From NCBI GenBank assembly GCA_905250125.1, contig CAJNOL010000041.1:124001-188000 (forward strand): DNA of 64,000 nt, given 5' to 3'. Position numbers and translations under genes: made by a program. Below, piece by piece: positions 47,601-56,839 of this stretch (the first letter of the stretch is position 1; every line of letters begins with the position of its first letter). Under the pieces are notes generated by a model, which worked only from the letters and a program-made list of their open reading frames with translations, was not told the origin of the DNA and did no database searches. The stretch comes from Rotaria sordida (Eukaryota; Rotifera; Eurotatoria; Philodinida; Philodinidae).

Positions 47601-48673
47601 GTTGCAGCAATAAAAGCCGAACGTGAAGTAATTGAATCTGAATTAAAAAATACAGATTCCGATGGTATTCGTGCACGTTTAATTGCTGCATTTCAACAAG
47701 GAAATCATAATGATGAAAATAGTGCTGTTGTTCATGAAATTGAAGCAATTTATACTCCATTACGACAACAAGTTAGTGAAAGTTTATCAAAACAAGAACA
47801 ATTAGTTGAAAATATTCGTCGTGCTAATCAACAATTTCAAAATGAAAAACAAGGAAATGCATCAACAGAAATGCGTGAAGAAATGTTAAAAAATTTAGCT
47901 CGTGCATATGATGCTTATCAAGAATTATTAAATAATTTAAAAGAAGGAACTAAAGTAAGTTTTAATCTTTCTAATATAATTATTTACAAAAATATGTTTG
48001 TTCTTTTTTTTTCATAGTTCTATAATGATCTGACACCATTATTACTTAAATTTCAAAATAAAGTATCAGATTTTGTATTTGCTCGTAAAACAGAAAAAGA
48101 AGATTTAATGAAAGATATTCAACGAGGAATTGTTGGCGGAAATCCTGCACCACCACCAACAACAACACAACAAAGTGGTATGAAAAAAACTATTATTTAA
48201 AGATTAATATAATTTTCATTTTATTTCTTTAGCAAATAATCCATATGCATCAAGTGTTGCTCCAACATATCCACCATCGCAACAACCATCAGCTCCAGCA
48301 ACTGATGGTGTACCACCGACAACAGCACCTGGTAAGAATAAAATTTAAAAAGAGAAAACAAAATTATTTATTTAGTTTATTCTCTAGATGGTTCTGCATT
48401 ACCATATCCAAATTCATATATGCAACCATTTTTTCCAATGCCACCAGGTTATAATCCATATAATCCATTTTCGAATATGAGTAAGTTTATTAAGTTCAAT
48501 TTATGTATGATATTAATCTGTTTTATTTGCTCTAGCGGCATCGCCATATCCTATGGGTGGAGCTTCGCAATACCCACAACAAGGTAAGTTTTTTTTTCAA
48601 ATGTTTACAAAATAATTTGTGTTTTTTAGGTTATGGTGTTGAGAAACCTCAACCAGGTGGTAAAAAGAAATGA
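41642..48673 (+). CDS. PDCD6IP: ALIX / programmed cell death 6-interacting protein (BRO1 family)
   Basis: Fourteen exons: 41642-41844, 41912-42330, 42398-42495, 45208-45324, 45663-45894, 45952-46075, 46129-46306, 46364-46585, 47508-47954, 48018-48177, 48233-48331, 48388-48480, 48536-48583, 48630-48673; 827 residues (human 868). ALIX is an ESCRT adaptor acting in endosomal sorting, cytokinesis and membrane repair. The BRO1 domain covers about 1-365 ([56 protein letters not shown]-type helix) and binds CHMP4. The V domain spans about 370-710 with long helices ([23 protein letters not shown]). A Pro/Tyr-rich tail ([29 protein letters not shown]) ends at 827, shorter than the human PRD. Four of the small exons near the 3' end encode this tail. 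Introns 3 (2,712), 4 (338) and 8 (922 bp) are long; the rest are 46-67 bp. Confidence 0.95.
42742..43142. mobile_element. About 400-bp element with 38-bp inverted ends
   Basis: Left end AAACACAATTTTACACAAGG...GTAGTTGTCCATAG mirrors right end CTATGGACAACTGCAAAAAC...CTTGTTTAAAATTGTTT. The interior is richer in GC than the intron and is not palindromic. No open frame spans it; a non-autonomous DNA transposon is the likely reading. Confidence 0.55.
44981..45114. mobile_element. 137-bp TIR element, copy 2
   Basis: AGAACGCAAAGT...ACTACGTTTCT ends enclose GGTTGAGTCTCAGAAAAAGG, GATTTTCAAACGCG and GAGTTTCAGAAGCAG, aligning with 28,252-28,388. Somewhat diverged. Confidence 0.55.
45325..45662. other. 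ALIX intron 4 (338 bp)
   Basis: Nothing recognised beyond splice sites GTAAGT and ATTAG. Confidence 0.8.
46586..47507. other. ALIX intron 8 (922 bp)
   Basis: Begins with an (ATA)n run and contains the inverted repeat at 47,121-47,455; otherwise nothing recognised. Confidence 0.75.
47121..47455. repeat. Inverted repeat in ALIX intron 8
   Basis: Arms of about 135 bp around a loop of about 60 bp. Matches: left AAGAGTAGCATCTTAAAGAG / right CTCTTTAAAATGTTACTCTT; left AATAAAATACGAGGTTGTGG / right ACAACCCCTCGTTTTATT; left AAATTATAAGCATTAC / right GTAATGCTTATAACTTTTT. Confidence 0.75.
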
Positions 48674-48695
48674 TACACTTTTTCTTCGTAGACAA

Positions 48696-48701
48696 AATAA
48701 A
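48696..48701 (+). terminator. Poly(A) signal AATAAA of ALIX
   Basis: Canonical hexamer 23 bp after the stop codon, a very short 3' UTR. Confidence 0.55.
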
Positions 48702-49130
48702 GCTTATCTTTTAAATTATTCAACTTTGTCTTGTATGATCAAATGAATGTACTTCTTCTTCTTTGTTATTATATATATATACTATATATTCACCTCTTTT
48801 TCTTGAGATCTGCTTCTTCTTTTTCTCTTATATGTTTCCGGTGTTATCATTAAGATCATGAACACTCAGACAAAAGAAACCTCAATGTATTCTGCTGCTT
48901 TGTGTACGTTTGTCTACTATTATTATTTTTTTTTGTCGTTTTTATTGTCCTTTTATTCTCTACATATTCTCATTTTCTGGATAAATAAAAACAACATTTG
49001 CATCGAAAAAAAAGCGTTTTTTTCAAAAAGTAAAAGGAAAAATCATCATCATTCTCTTGTTTGTATTGATTGATGAGACGAATTTTCTACATTGGGACTA
49101 TTTGAAAACTATTAATCTGGTTATTAAGAG

Positions 49131-49636
49131 TAGGAGTGTCAGTTTTCGATTCTGTACCTCGGTACATAAACCCAAGATGTGGTTTCTATTGCTAGAAACA
49201 CAAATCATATCCTAGGTTTTTATTAGGGATGAAACTATAAACAGGCATTCCTAGTTTCGGACTCGAAATTCCTCATTTTCAAGAGATCTGAAAATCTGAA
49301 CTGAGATTTTGAGGTCAAGATCAAGCACATCTGAAAGAGCATAGTCAAAAACCTATTATCCGTTGTTTTGCCTTAATAAAAATGTCAATCGCTTAAATAG
49401 AGAAGCATGCAATTCAACATCTTGTTTGAAACATCATTAGCACTGTATTTAAAAATTTCACTGTATCACCCTTTTTTTTCAGTGTATTGCTGATCTAAAA
49501 ATTATGGATAATAGGTTTTGGATTATGCTCTTTCAGATGCGCTAGTTCTCGACCTTAAAAGTTCGAGTTCAGATTTTTGAATCTCTAGAAAACCAGAAGT
49601 TTCGGATCAAAAACTAGGAGTGTCAGTTTTCGATTC
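49131..49636. mobile_element. Foldback element with flanking 22-bp direct repeats
   Basis: Inverted arms about 49,248-49,362 and 49,500-49,622 (left CCTAGTTTCGGA / right TTCGGATCAAAAACTAGG; left GAAAGAGCATAGTCAAAAAC / right TTTTGGATTATGCTCTTTC). A 22-bp word TAGGAGTGTCAGTTTTCGATTC (split here as TAGGAGTGTCAG and TTTTCGATTC) occurs at 49,131-49,152 and again at 49,615-49,636, the second overlapping the right end. Non-coding. Confidence 0.6.
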
Positions 49637-50328
49637 CTTATCCAGGAGGTGGTAGATAGCTGAAAGCATTCGAAAATCCATTTAAAGTATTGTAAAAATG
49701 TATTCGTGTTTCTTGAAGAAACAAACTTCTAGGAACACCAACATTGATATCCATAATTAAGAGCCTGTTTGGAAAAAAAAAGTAAAACTTGAAAATACAA
49801 CATGGTTAGATTGGAAAGAAATCATTCACAGTTTAAAGGCTCAATTTACTAAAGTTTTTGTTTTATAAAGCTTACAAAACGTTGTATTTATGATGTAATT
49901 GTCAATAAAATGTGTTTGTGACAAGTGTATAGAATAATAAATTATAGTGAACCTATAATATTAAAAAAAATTGCAATGAAATCTTCATACCTTTGACTGC
50001 AATTCTAAACATGCAAATGGGGTTAGAAACATGTTTATCTCATTAAAGAAACCATTCAATGTTTCTTTTGAGACCGAAAAAATATTAAAAGATAACAACA
50101 GTTAGTGATCGACGTATTTATTTTAATAAAAGAAAATTGTTTCGTGTTTTACTTTATTTATTTCAGTTTTTATAACATATTTAATAATGCTATTTTTTTG
50201 TTTTCAGAAATGAAAAAGTCTGTTTATTCTTAGAAGGAGGAGGTCTGATATTTGTTTCACTAATGGGCTTCGAATAAAATCTAATATCTGATGAGAGAGA
50301 TTTACTCATTGAAAGACCACGTCGAGAT

Positions 50329-51264
50329 TCAACACGTTTCACCATCTGGAAGTACATTCATTGGTAAAGAATTTGGTTGATTGACAAGTATTACTTCAGC
50401 ATTGGCTGGTAAAAGTTGTACATTATTATGTTGTTCAAATAATTGTTTAATTTGATCTTCTGTACATATTTCTTGCCAAATAGTTAGTCGTGTTTGATGA
50501 ATTGTACGAGGATAAATAACACGATGAATACCAGATTTAAAACGATTTCCAGTAAGAATGCTTGCTGCTTCACCCAGCCAAATAACACCAATATTAGATT
50601 GATCAACTTGAGAATTATTTGGTCCATCGATCCATTTATTTTCACATTGATCTTTCAATTGAAGGCCATCACATGTTGAAAGTATACTTAATGAAAATAA
50701 ACCAGGATCATAATGTGGTACACAATTAACTTCATCCGTATTGTAACCAACTTCGGGTATTTTTGTTGGACCAGTTTTTTTATTAAAATAATAGACAATA
50801 TCAAGCATTGCAAAAGCAGATAATTCTACTTGTTTGGATGGTTTATCATTTGATACAGTTAATTTTGTAATTATTGGTTTTAAACGGTAAGTTAAATCAT
50901 TGATTAATTGACTAATATGTTGTAATGTTGCTTCAATGTTCATCGGTAAAGCAGATTGAGAATCAATGATACCTTGTTGATTAGTTAATATTTTAATACC
51001 TTCTTTATGACCAACATATGAATAACCAAATGCATTTGATGATAAATAACGAGATTTTTCTATTTGATCAAGTGCAAAAAAATTCGAAAGAGATTTATTA
51101 ATATGATTTAATTGTGTTACGAATGAATGACTATTGTGAGACAAACGTACAAAACACCAACCATTCGTTTCGAATGCTTGTTGTAATCTTAAAATTTCTA
51201 ATGGATCATCGAGAAACAATTTCTCAAGATCAAGAAGTGGATGATTATTGAATTCGGTCGACAT
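50329..51264 (-). CDS. 2-oxoglutarate/Fe(II)-dependent dioxygenase (isopenicillin-N-synthase type)
   Basis: Intronless 311-codon frame, ATG 51264 to TGA 50329. The N-terminal ~60 residues match the non-haem dioxygenase leader (PLEILRLQQAFETNGWCFVRL). Iron ligands H184 and D186 (CVPHYDPGLFSL) and H247 (SGIHRVIYP) are present, with R259 two turns later (QTRLTIW) for 2-oxoglutarate, the standard order of the jelly-roll fold. Length fits the family (300-360). Substrate cannot be read from sequence; relatives act on small molecules in plants, fungi and bacteria. The lack of introns, in a window where genes average many, suggests retroposition or acquisition from a microbe, or simple loss. Codon use is as AT-rich as neighbours, so any transfer is old. 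Confidence 0.88.
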   Translation of the reverse strand: MSTEFNNHPLLDLEKLFLDDPLEILRLQQAFETNGWCFVRLSHNSHSFVTQLNHINKSLSNFFALDQIEKSRYLSSNAFGYSYVGHKEGIKILTNQQGIIDSQSALPMNIEATLQHISQLINDLTYRLKPIITKLTVSNDKPSKQVELSAFAMLDIVYYFNKKTGPTKIPEVGYNTDEVNCVPHYDPGLFSLSILSTCDGLQLKDQCENKWIDGPNNSQVDQSNIGVIWLGEAASILTGNRFKSGIHRVIYPRTIHQTRLTIWQEICTEDQIKQLFEQHNNVQLLPANAEVILVNQPNSLPMNVLPDGETC

Positions 51265-52967
51265 GAATATAAGAACGTGATATTAAAAAGTTACAACTTT
51301 CATGTATGATATTTATATTACATGTTATTGCTCAATCATTGATGTCAAAATGATTCATTTCTTACATAGCTAATGAGTTGGTAATGAGTCAACTAAAAAC
51401 TTAAAGTAAATATGAACTGCTTAATAACAAGTTTCTTCGTTACTATAACATTTATTTTTATGAATCTGATCCATCTTTTTCTACTGCTGCTAAATTTTGT
51501 TTTTAGTTTGCCAAGAGTTTCAATTTTCTATTTGTTCAGCTGTTGTTTCAAATATTTCTAGACTAAATAGTCTATGAGAGCTGCATCAGTTGACTTGGGT
51601 TTAACATAATTTATTTTTGATTCATTCAAAAAAAAAGCAATGATTTTCTTCGAAATGTGACTAGGAGTATTGTTTTGAGGAAGAACTATTTTTGTCTTTT
51701 CATTGTTTCGAAACAAACGAAGAATAATTACATGATTAAAATGGCTTCAAAATGTTGTCAATGTAATAATTAAAATCAATTTTGACAGCAGGCTTAACAA
51801 AATGAAGAGATAGATCTTGTTGAATTATCATTCTTTCATAGTCTGGACTGTCTTTTTTGTGCGACAAACTTTCCTTTCTCCTTCAATACTATCGAGATAG
51901 AACCAAGATTCATCAGTCACGATGAGACTTTTATAGCGACTACTAGCGCTGATATTCGATAAAGTTGGCGTTTGATAATGTTAATTTATTAACTTTTAGT
52001 TTTTTACGAAAAGTGAAGTTAGCAAATTTTGTGGTTCTTGAAGTAGTAGATTAGCTTACATGACCAAATTTGATAATCGAACGTTGAGTAGAAAGATTCT
52101 AGACGTCAATTGTTTGAATTGCTTTTAATAGATTCGATAATTTAGCTACTGATCGTTTTCGAGAACATTTAATTTTTTCAATAGAATTATATTGATCGGC
52201 AATCTTTCATTTAACATTAGATACAGATTTTTTTTGAGATATACTGATTCTATCATTTTTCAAAATTTTAACTAGCATTACTTTGAAAAGAGAATCAACA
52301 TACAAAGAGATAGAGAATGATCTTCGCCTACCACATAACATGATCATGCAATTTTTCCTTTCTTTCCTGTGAAGCGCATATGACATTTCAAAACTAATAA
52401 AAATAGGTGAATTATACTGTACAATTCATATTAAAATAAATTGAAATCAATTCATTTCTAGATCATTATTTCGTCATATTTTAGCCTGCTAGTGTATTTT
52501 AATAAGAACAATAACTAGATATTGCTTTCAATATGATTATTGTCGGATATGATGAAATAGGATTTTTGTATATTACCTAGACGTTTACTAAAAATGACAT
52601 TTCGATCAAAAACAAAACAAACAAAAACTAATGAGATTGGTTATCTTCAAAGTATTTAATAATGCTAGAAAAACAGACAACTATCAAAATTGCCTTAGAT
52701 TAATAAAAGAATAAGAACGTGTATTAAACATGCCTACATAACACGAAGTAAAACTTATTTATTACCGACATTGTGCGACATCGTATTCTAGTATATATCT
52801 ACTTCAAAAGAAAGGTTAATAACAGCGAATGAGTTGGTCTATCCAAGAAATATAAATGAAACGTGTAAAATCGTTCTTCAAGTACTTCACATTCGAAAAC
52901 CTGTTTTCTTTTTCTTTTGTTTCTCATTGCACTAGTTTTCTATTAAGATTATCATTTTCTATCAACA
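51265..52967. other. Upstream region of oxygenase and PMT genes
   Basis: Divergent promoters expected. Most of 51,560-52,330 is a decayed mariner transposase on the minus strand. A pyrimidine-rich TTCTCATTGCACTAG ends 33 bp before the PMT ATG. Confidence 0.6.
51560..52330 (-). pseudogene. Decayed mariner-family transposase
   Basis: Minus-strand reading shows, in order, a helix-turn-helix-like LSTQRSIIKFGHVS (near 52,080), the catalytic-core strand SLIVTDESWFYLDS (near 51,910), QNNTPSHISKK (near 51,670) and STDAALIDYL (near 51,580). These line up with mariner VTGDESWFYYY, HDNARPHTA and SPDLAPSDYHLF. Several in-frame stops and at least one frameshift interrupt it, and the second catalytic Asp is Asn, so it is dead. 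Terminal repeats were not located. Confidence 0.7.
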
Positions 52968-55197
52968 ATGGCAGATGAATTAGCTAACCGTATTACAAAT
53001 GAATTAAAAGATCGTCTACCTGATATTACTAATAAAAATGTTCTAGCTATTGTCAATGATGTAGAACAGTAATTGTATTATATCAATTTATTATTCATTT
53101 GATTTTTCTTTTTTCTTTTATTTAGTCCAACATTTTATACAAAACTATTGCCGAATACTGAACAATTGATTGTATTCACAGAATCATCTAATATTTATAA
53201 ACAATTAGATGAAAAATCAGAAAATTTTCAAAAAACACCGATATTAAATTGTGCTAAATTTAATAATGCTGAATTACAAAATAATTTGTAAAAGTATTTA
53301 ATATAAAAATTAATTTAAATGAAATTGTTTTTTTTCTTAGATTTGATGTTATTCTTCTTATTAAATCATTTAATCGATTAAGTGTTGATGAGAAACAAAA
53401 AATGTTAAAAAATCTTTTAAAAACTCTTAAAGTTAATGGTCAAGTTTTTGTTTATGAAAGTGAATGGTCAAAAGATAATGGTATGAATATAAAAACGATT
53501 CTTTTCTATTAAAATTTTATTGTTTAATTTTGTTAAGAAAATCATTTAAATAATCCAGTTGATCTTATTCATTATTTTAATTCTGCTATAATAACTGAAA
53601 ATGAAAAATATGGTTTTGAATTTATTTCTTCACGACCATTGCGTAGTTATGTTGAAGTAAATATAAATCAAATGTATTATTGTTTTTATTTAATGTTTTA
53701 TTGAAATTTAAAATATTTTCTAGAGTAAACAAGAATCATTTCATATTTGTTATATTTTTAAAAAAATTACTAAACAAGACGATCATGCAACATTACAAGA
53801 TTTTCTTGATCAACAACAATATTCTACACGTGGTGTTTTATCTTATGAAAGAATTTTTGGATCTGGTTTTGTATCAACTGGTGGTCCGGATACAACAAAG
53901 GTTTGTTTATTGTTAAACAAAATAAAAATGATAATTATCTACTAGAATAGAATTTATAGCAAATTAAGATCGCTGATATTCTCTATCGTTATTATTTGTT
54001 TCATAATAAAATAATAATAGAGTATTATGCCGATATAATCGGAAGAATATCCATCATTATTATTAACATAGGATCGATTGTTAGCAATACTTTGAGTAAG
54101 ATGATTTAGAGGAATTTCATCAACATGTATTTCTGTTTTTATTAAGAACAAATAAATAATCGATGAGATCAAACTATAAAAAATTAAATATTTATTCTTT
54201 AGTTAGAAAAAATATTTGTATTGTTTAGGAATTTGTTGAATCATTTAATCTTAAAAGTGATCAACACGTTTTGGACGTTGGTTGTGGTATTGGTGGAGGT
54301 GATTTTTATATGGCTAAGGTATAGTTTTATAAACTGATTACAAGTTTATTGTTTTGTTTTTCAAAAAGACATATGGATGTTCGGTAATTGGTGTTGATTT
54401 ATCTACTAATATGGTTAGTATTGCTTATGAACGGTTAATGAGTATGTCAGCTAATAAGCTTAAGGTAAAATTCGTTGTTTGTGTTCTATTACTAAAATAT
54501 TTAACATATATAAATTTAGGTATCATTTGAAATTGGTGATGTACTACATCATGAGTTCAAAGCAAATTCATTTGATGTTGTCTATAGTCGTGATACAATT
54601 TTACATATTGCTGATAAGATGAGTCTATTTTCTCGTCTTTATGTAAGATGAATTTTATGGAAACAAAATTTTTCTTTATTCTCTTTTTTTTTCTTTTTTT
54701 ATTGAACAGGGTTGGCTTAAACCTGGTGGTCAATTATTTATTTCTGATTATGCATGTGCACCGAAAAATGAATGGTCAAAAGAATTTGAAGACTATGTCA
54801 GTCAAAGACGATATGTACTTTTAACTGTACCAGAATATGGCAAAGTAAGGCTAAATATATATATGTGTAAGTGATTTTCTTTTATTTTATTGAATTAGCT
54901 CTTGGAAAGTGTTGGTTTTAAAAATGTTAATGCTCAAGATGCAACGGATAAATTTGTTGAATGTCTTAAGATGGAATTAACACGAATTGAATCAATTAAA
55001 GATGATTTTATTCGAGTATGTCTATTTTGAGGTGTTTTTAGTTCATTCGTCAATTGAAATACCTGATTTTTCTTTTTTTTTTTTCGAAGGAATTTTCCAG
55101 TGATGATTATGATCATTTAATTGAAGGTTGGCATAAAAAACTTGAACGATGTGCCAAAGGTGATCAACGATGGGGTATTTTTCGAGCAAGAAAATGA
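52968..55197 (+). CDS. Phosphoethanolamine N-methyltransferase, PMT-2 type
   Basis: Eleven exons: 52968-53068, 53126-53287, 53341-53480, 53538-53656, 53724-53900, 54229-54318, 54369-54464, 54520-54642, 54710-54844, 54899-55015, 55090-55197; 455 residues. The enzyme uses S-adenosylmethionine to methylate phospho-mono/dimethylethanolamine to phosphocholine. The N-terminal ~190 residues are a degenerate methyltransferase fold without a clear SAM loop; the C-terminal half is active-looking: [14 protein letters not shown], motif [52 protein letters not shown], and C-terminal [20 protein letters not shown]. This arrangement is that of nematode PMT-2, which needs a partner (PMT-1) for the first methylation. 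No PMT-1 lies in the window. All introns but the fifth (328 bp) are 46-70 bp or so. Confidence 0.9.
53901..54228. other. PMT intron 5 (328 bp)
   Basis: AT-rich; nothing recognised. Confidence 0.8.
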
Positions 55198-55297
55198 AAT
55201 AAAACAATGAGTAACAATCAAATTGTGCTGCTATCAACACAGTGAAGTTTTTAGCGAAAAAGAAATTTATTATGTTTTAAACTTCATTGCTCGTAAA

Positions 55298-55303
55298 AAT
55301 AAA
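55298..55303 (+). terminator. Poly(A) signal AATAAA of PMT
   Basis: First canonical hexamer, about 100 bp after the stop. Confidence 0.5.
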
Positions 55304-56029
55304 ATAAAAAGATTAGCATCGTTATTTCTCAGCTGCCTGGGAACTAATCTATAAGCATTACAGTGCAATATGAATAGACAAAAAAAAGTTCGAAGGGCAT
55401 GAGAATATCATCTTTTTTTGTGTCGTCGATTTGCATTCTTTATCGGTTTTTTTTCAAACATTTTTATCGAAGAAAAATATAACATATGAAAATTATCTTC
55501 CTATCGATAAAATACATATTAAGTACAATGGCAATGATAAGAGTATGTGATATAATGCTGCTCTATTATCAATGAACTTTGATATATGACTACGCAAATG
55601 AAGCCTAGAAAACGAATTAATAAGACACAATATGTTACGTGAATATATAATCATCATTTAGGAAGATAAAACTATATTGGTGAATTTTTTTCAAGACAAG
55701 CAAATCTTAATAAATATTGAAACACAAGAAATAGACATAATGTATTTGTGTAATGTGATCTCACAAAGTCAATATTATTTTTCTATTTATGAATAGAATG
55801 AGGATAAAACTTTTTTTTTCAAATCATTTTGTAAAATATATCAGAGAAATTCAAAGTATATCTATATAAACGAGCTACAATTGATTTCGAAATCTGTCTT
55901 TTAAATTGAATATATTTCAACAAAATAAAAATTTAATATAATTCTCTAAAATATGGTTTTCTCTTCAATAAATGATCTCTTTGTGATTCTTGTAACATGG
56001 GTTGTGTCTTTCTCGAAACAGACTTTAGA

Positions 56030-56111
56030 TACAAGGTGTCCCATAAGTTGTGGCAGATTTTTTTAAAATCTACTTAAAAAAAATCTGCCACAACTTATGT
56101 GATACCCTGTA
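56030..56111. mobile_element. 82-bp mariner-derived mini-palindrome
   Basis: TACAAGGTGTCCCATAAGTT...GGCAGATTTTTTT on the left and AAAAAAATCTGCC...ACTTATGTGATACCCTGTA on the right are 36-bp inverted repeats separated by about ten bases. The outer TA and the GGTGTCCC terminus are typical of mariner ends. Only ends remain. Confidence 0.7.
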
Positions 56112-56839
56112 TATATTCAAAAGGGAGTTCACATAATGAGAAACAAATTTCATGTAGACTAGATGCATAAAAAATGAATAATTTTTTTTAGTAGAGCATA
56201 CGTAAGAAATAACAGTCCGTAAATGATCGAAAGTAGTAAACATAATAAGTTTTTTTTTTCATTATTTCAAACAATGTAAGATATAATTTTTAACAACTAT
56301 GCTAATGAATATGGAGAAGAAATATAGTATGAACAAATTGAATCTTTCCAAATGATTTAACAATATTTGACAGGCTCTTATAAATGTAAAATAGTCTTCA
56401 TTTTTGAATACAATTAATTAAAATCTACAAACGGTTCAGTGTACAATGAACATCATCTATATTTATGTTGATTTTTCAAAAAAAAAAAAATTAAATCAAA
56501 CTAAACTTTAAACATTATTCTGACAAGTTTTCATATTATGTAAAAAAAGAAATCGAATAACGTTTTTTTTTTTCTAAATTTCAATCGAAAATACGTTATC
56601 AATACAAGCTATAAAGCGAAAGTGTATATGATACAAATGAATTAACGACATTTATTGCTTTGTTCAACATGTATCAATCAAAAAGAGAAAGAAAAGAGCA
56701 AAAATAAAACGAGCCAAGTGTACTTTATTCGTTTTTTGTTGACTTCAACAACGGTCAGTATTGTGATCTCTTTCGTTATATCCTCACTCTTACATTATTC
56801 GATAAATCCTATTAACGTCATACAATATTCATATTAACT

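Larger units (their letters stand above)
48674..50328. other. Convergent intergenic region ALIX / oxygenase
   Basis: ALIX poly(A) signal at 48,696. Inverted repeat at 49,248-49,622 with 22-bp direct repeats around it. No gene supported. Confidence 0.6.
55198..56839. other. Intergenic region between PMT and adhesion GPCR
   Basis: PMT poly(A) signal at 55,298. Mini-palindrome with mariner-like ends at 56,030-56,111. Nothing coding; the GPCR promoter should lie in the last few hundred bases. Confidence 0.55.
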
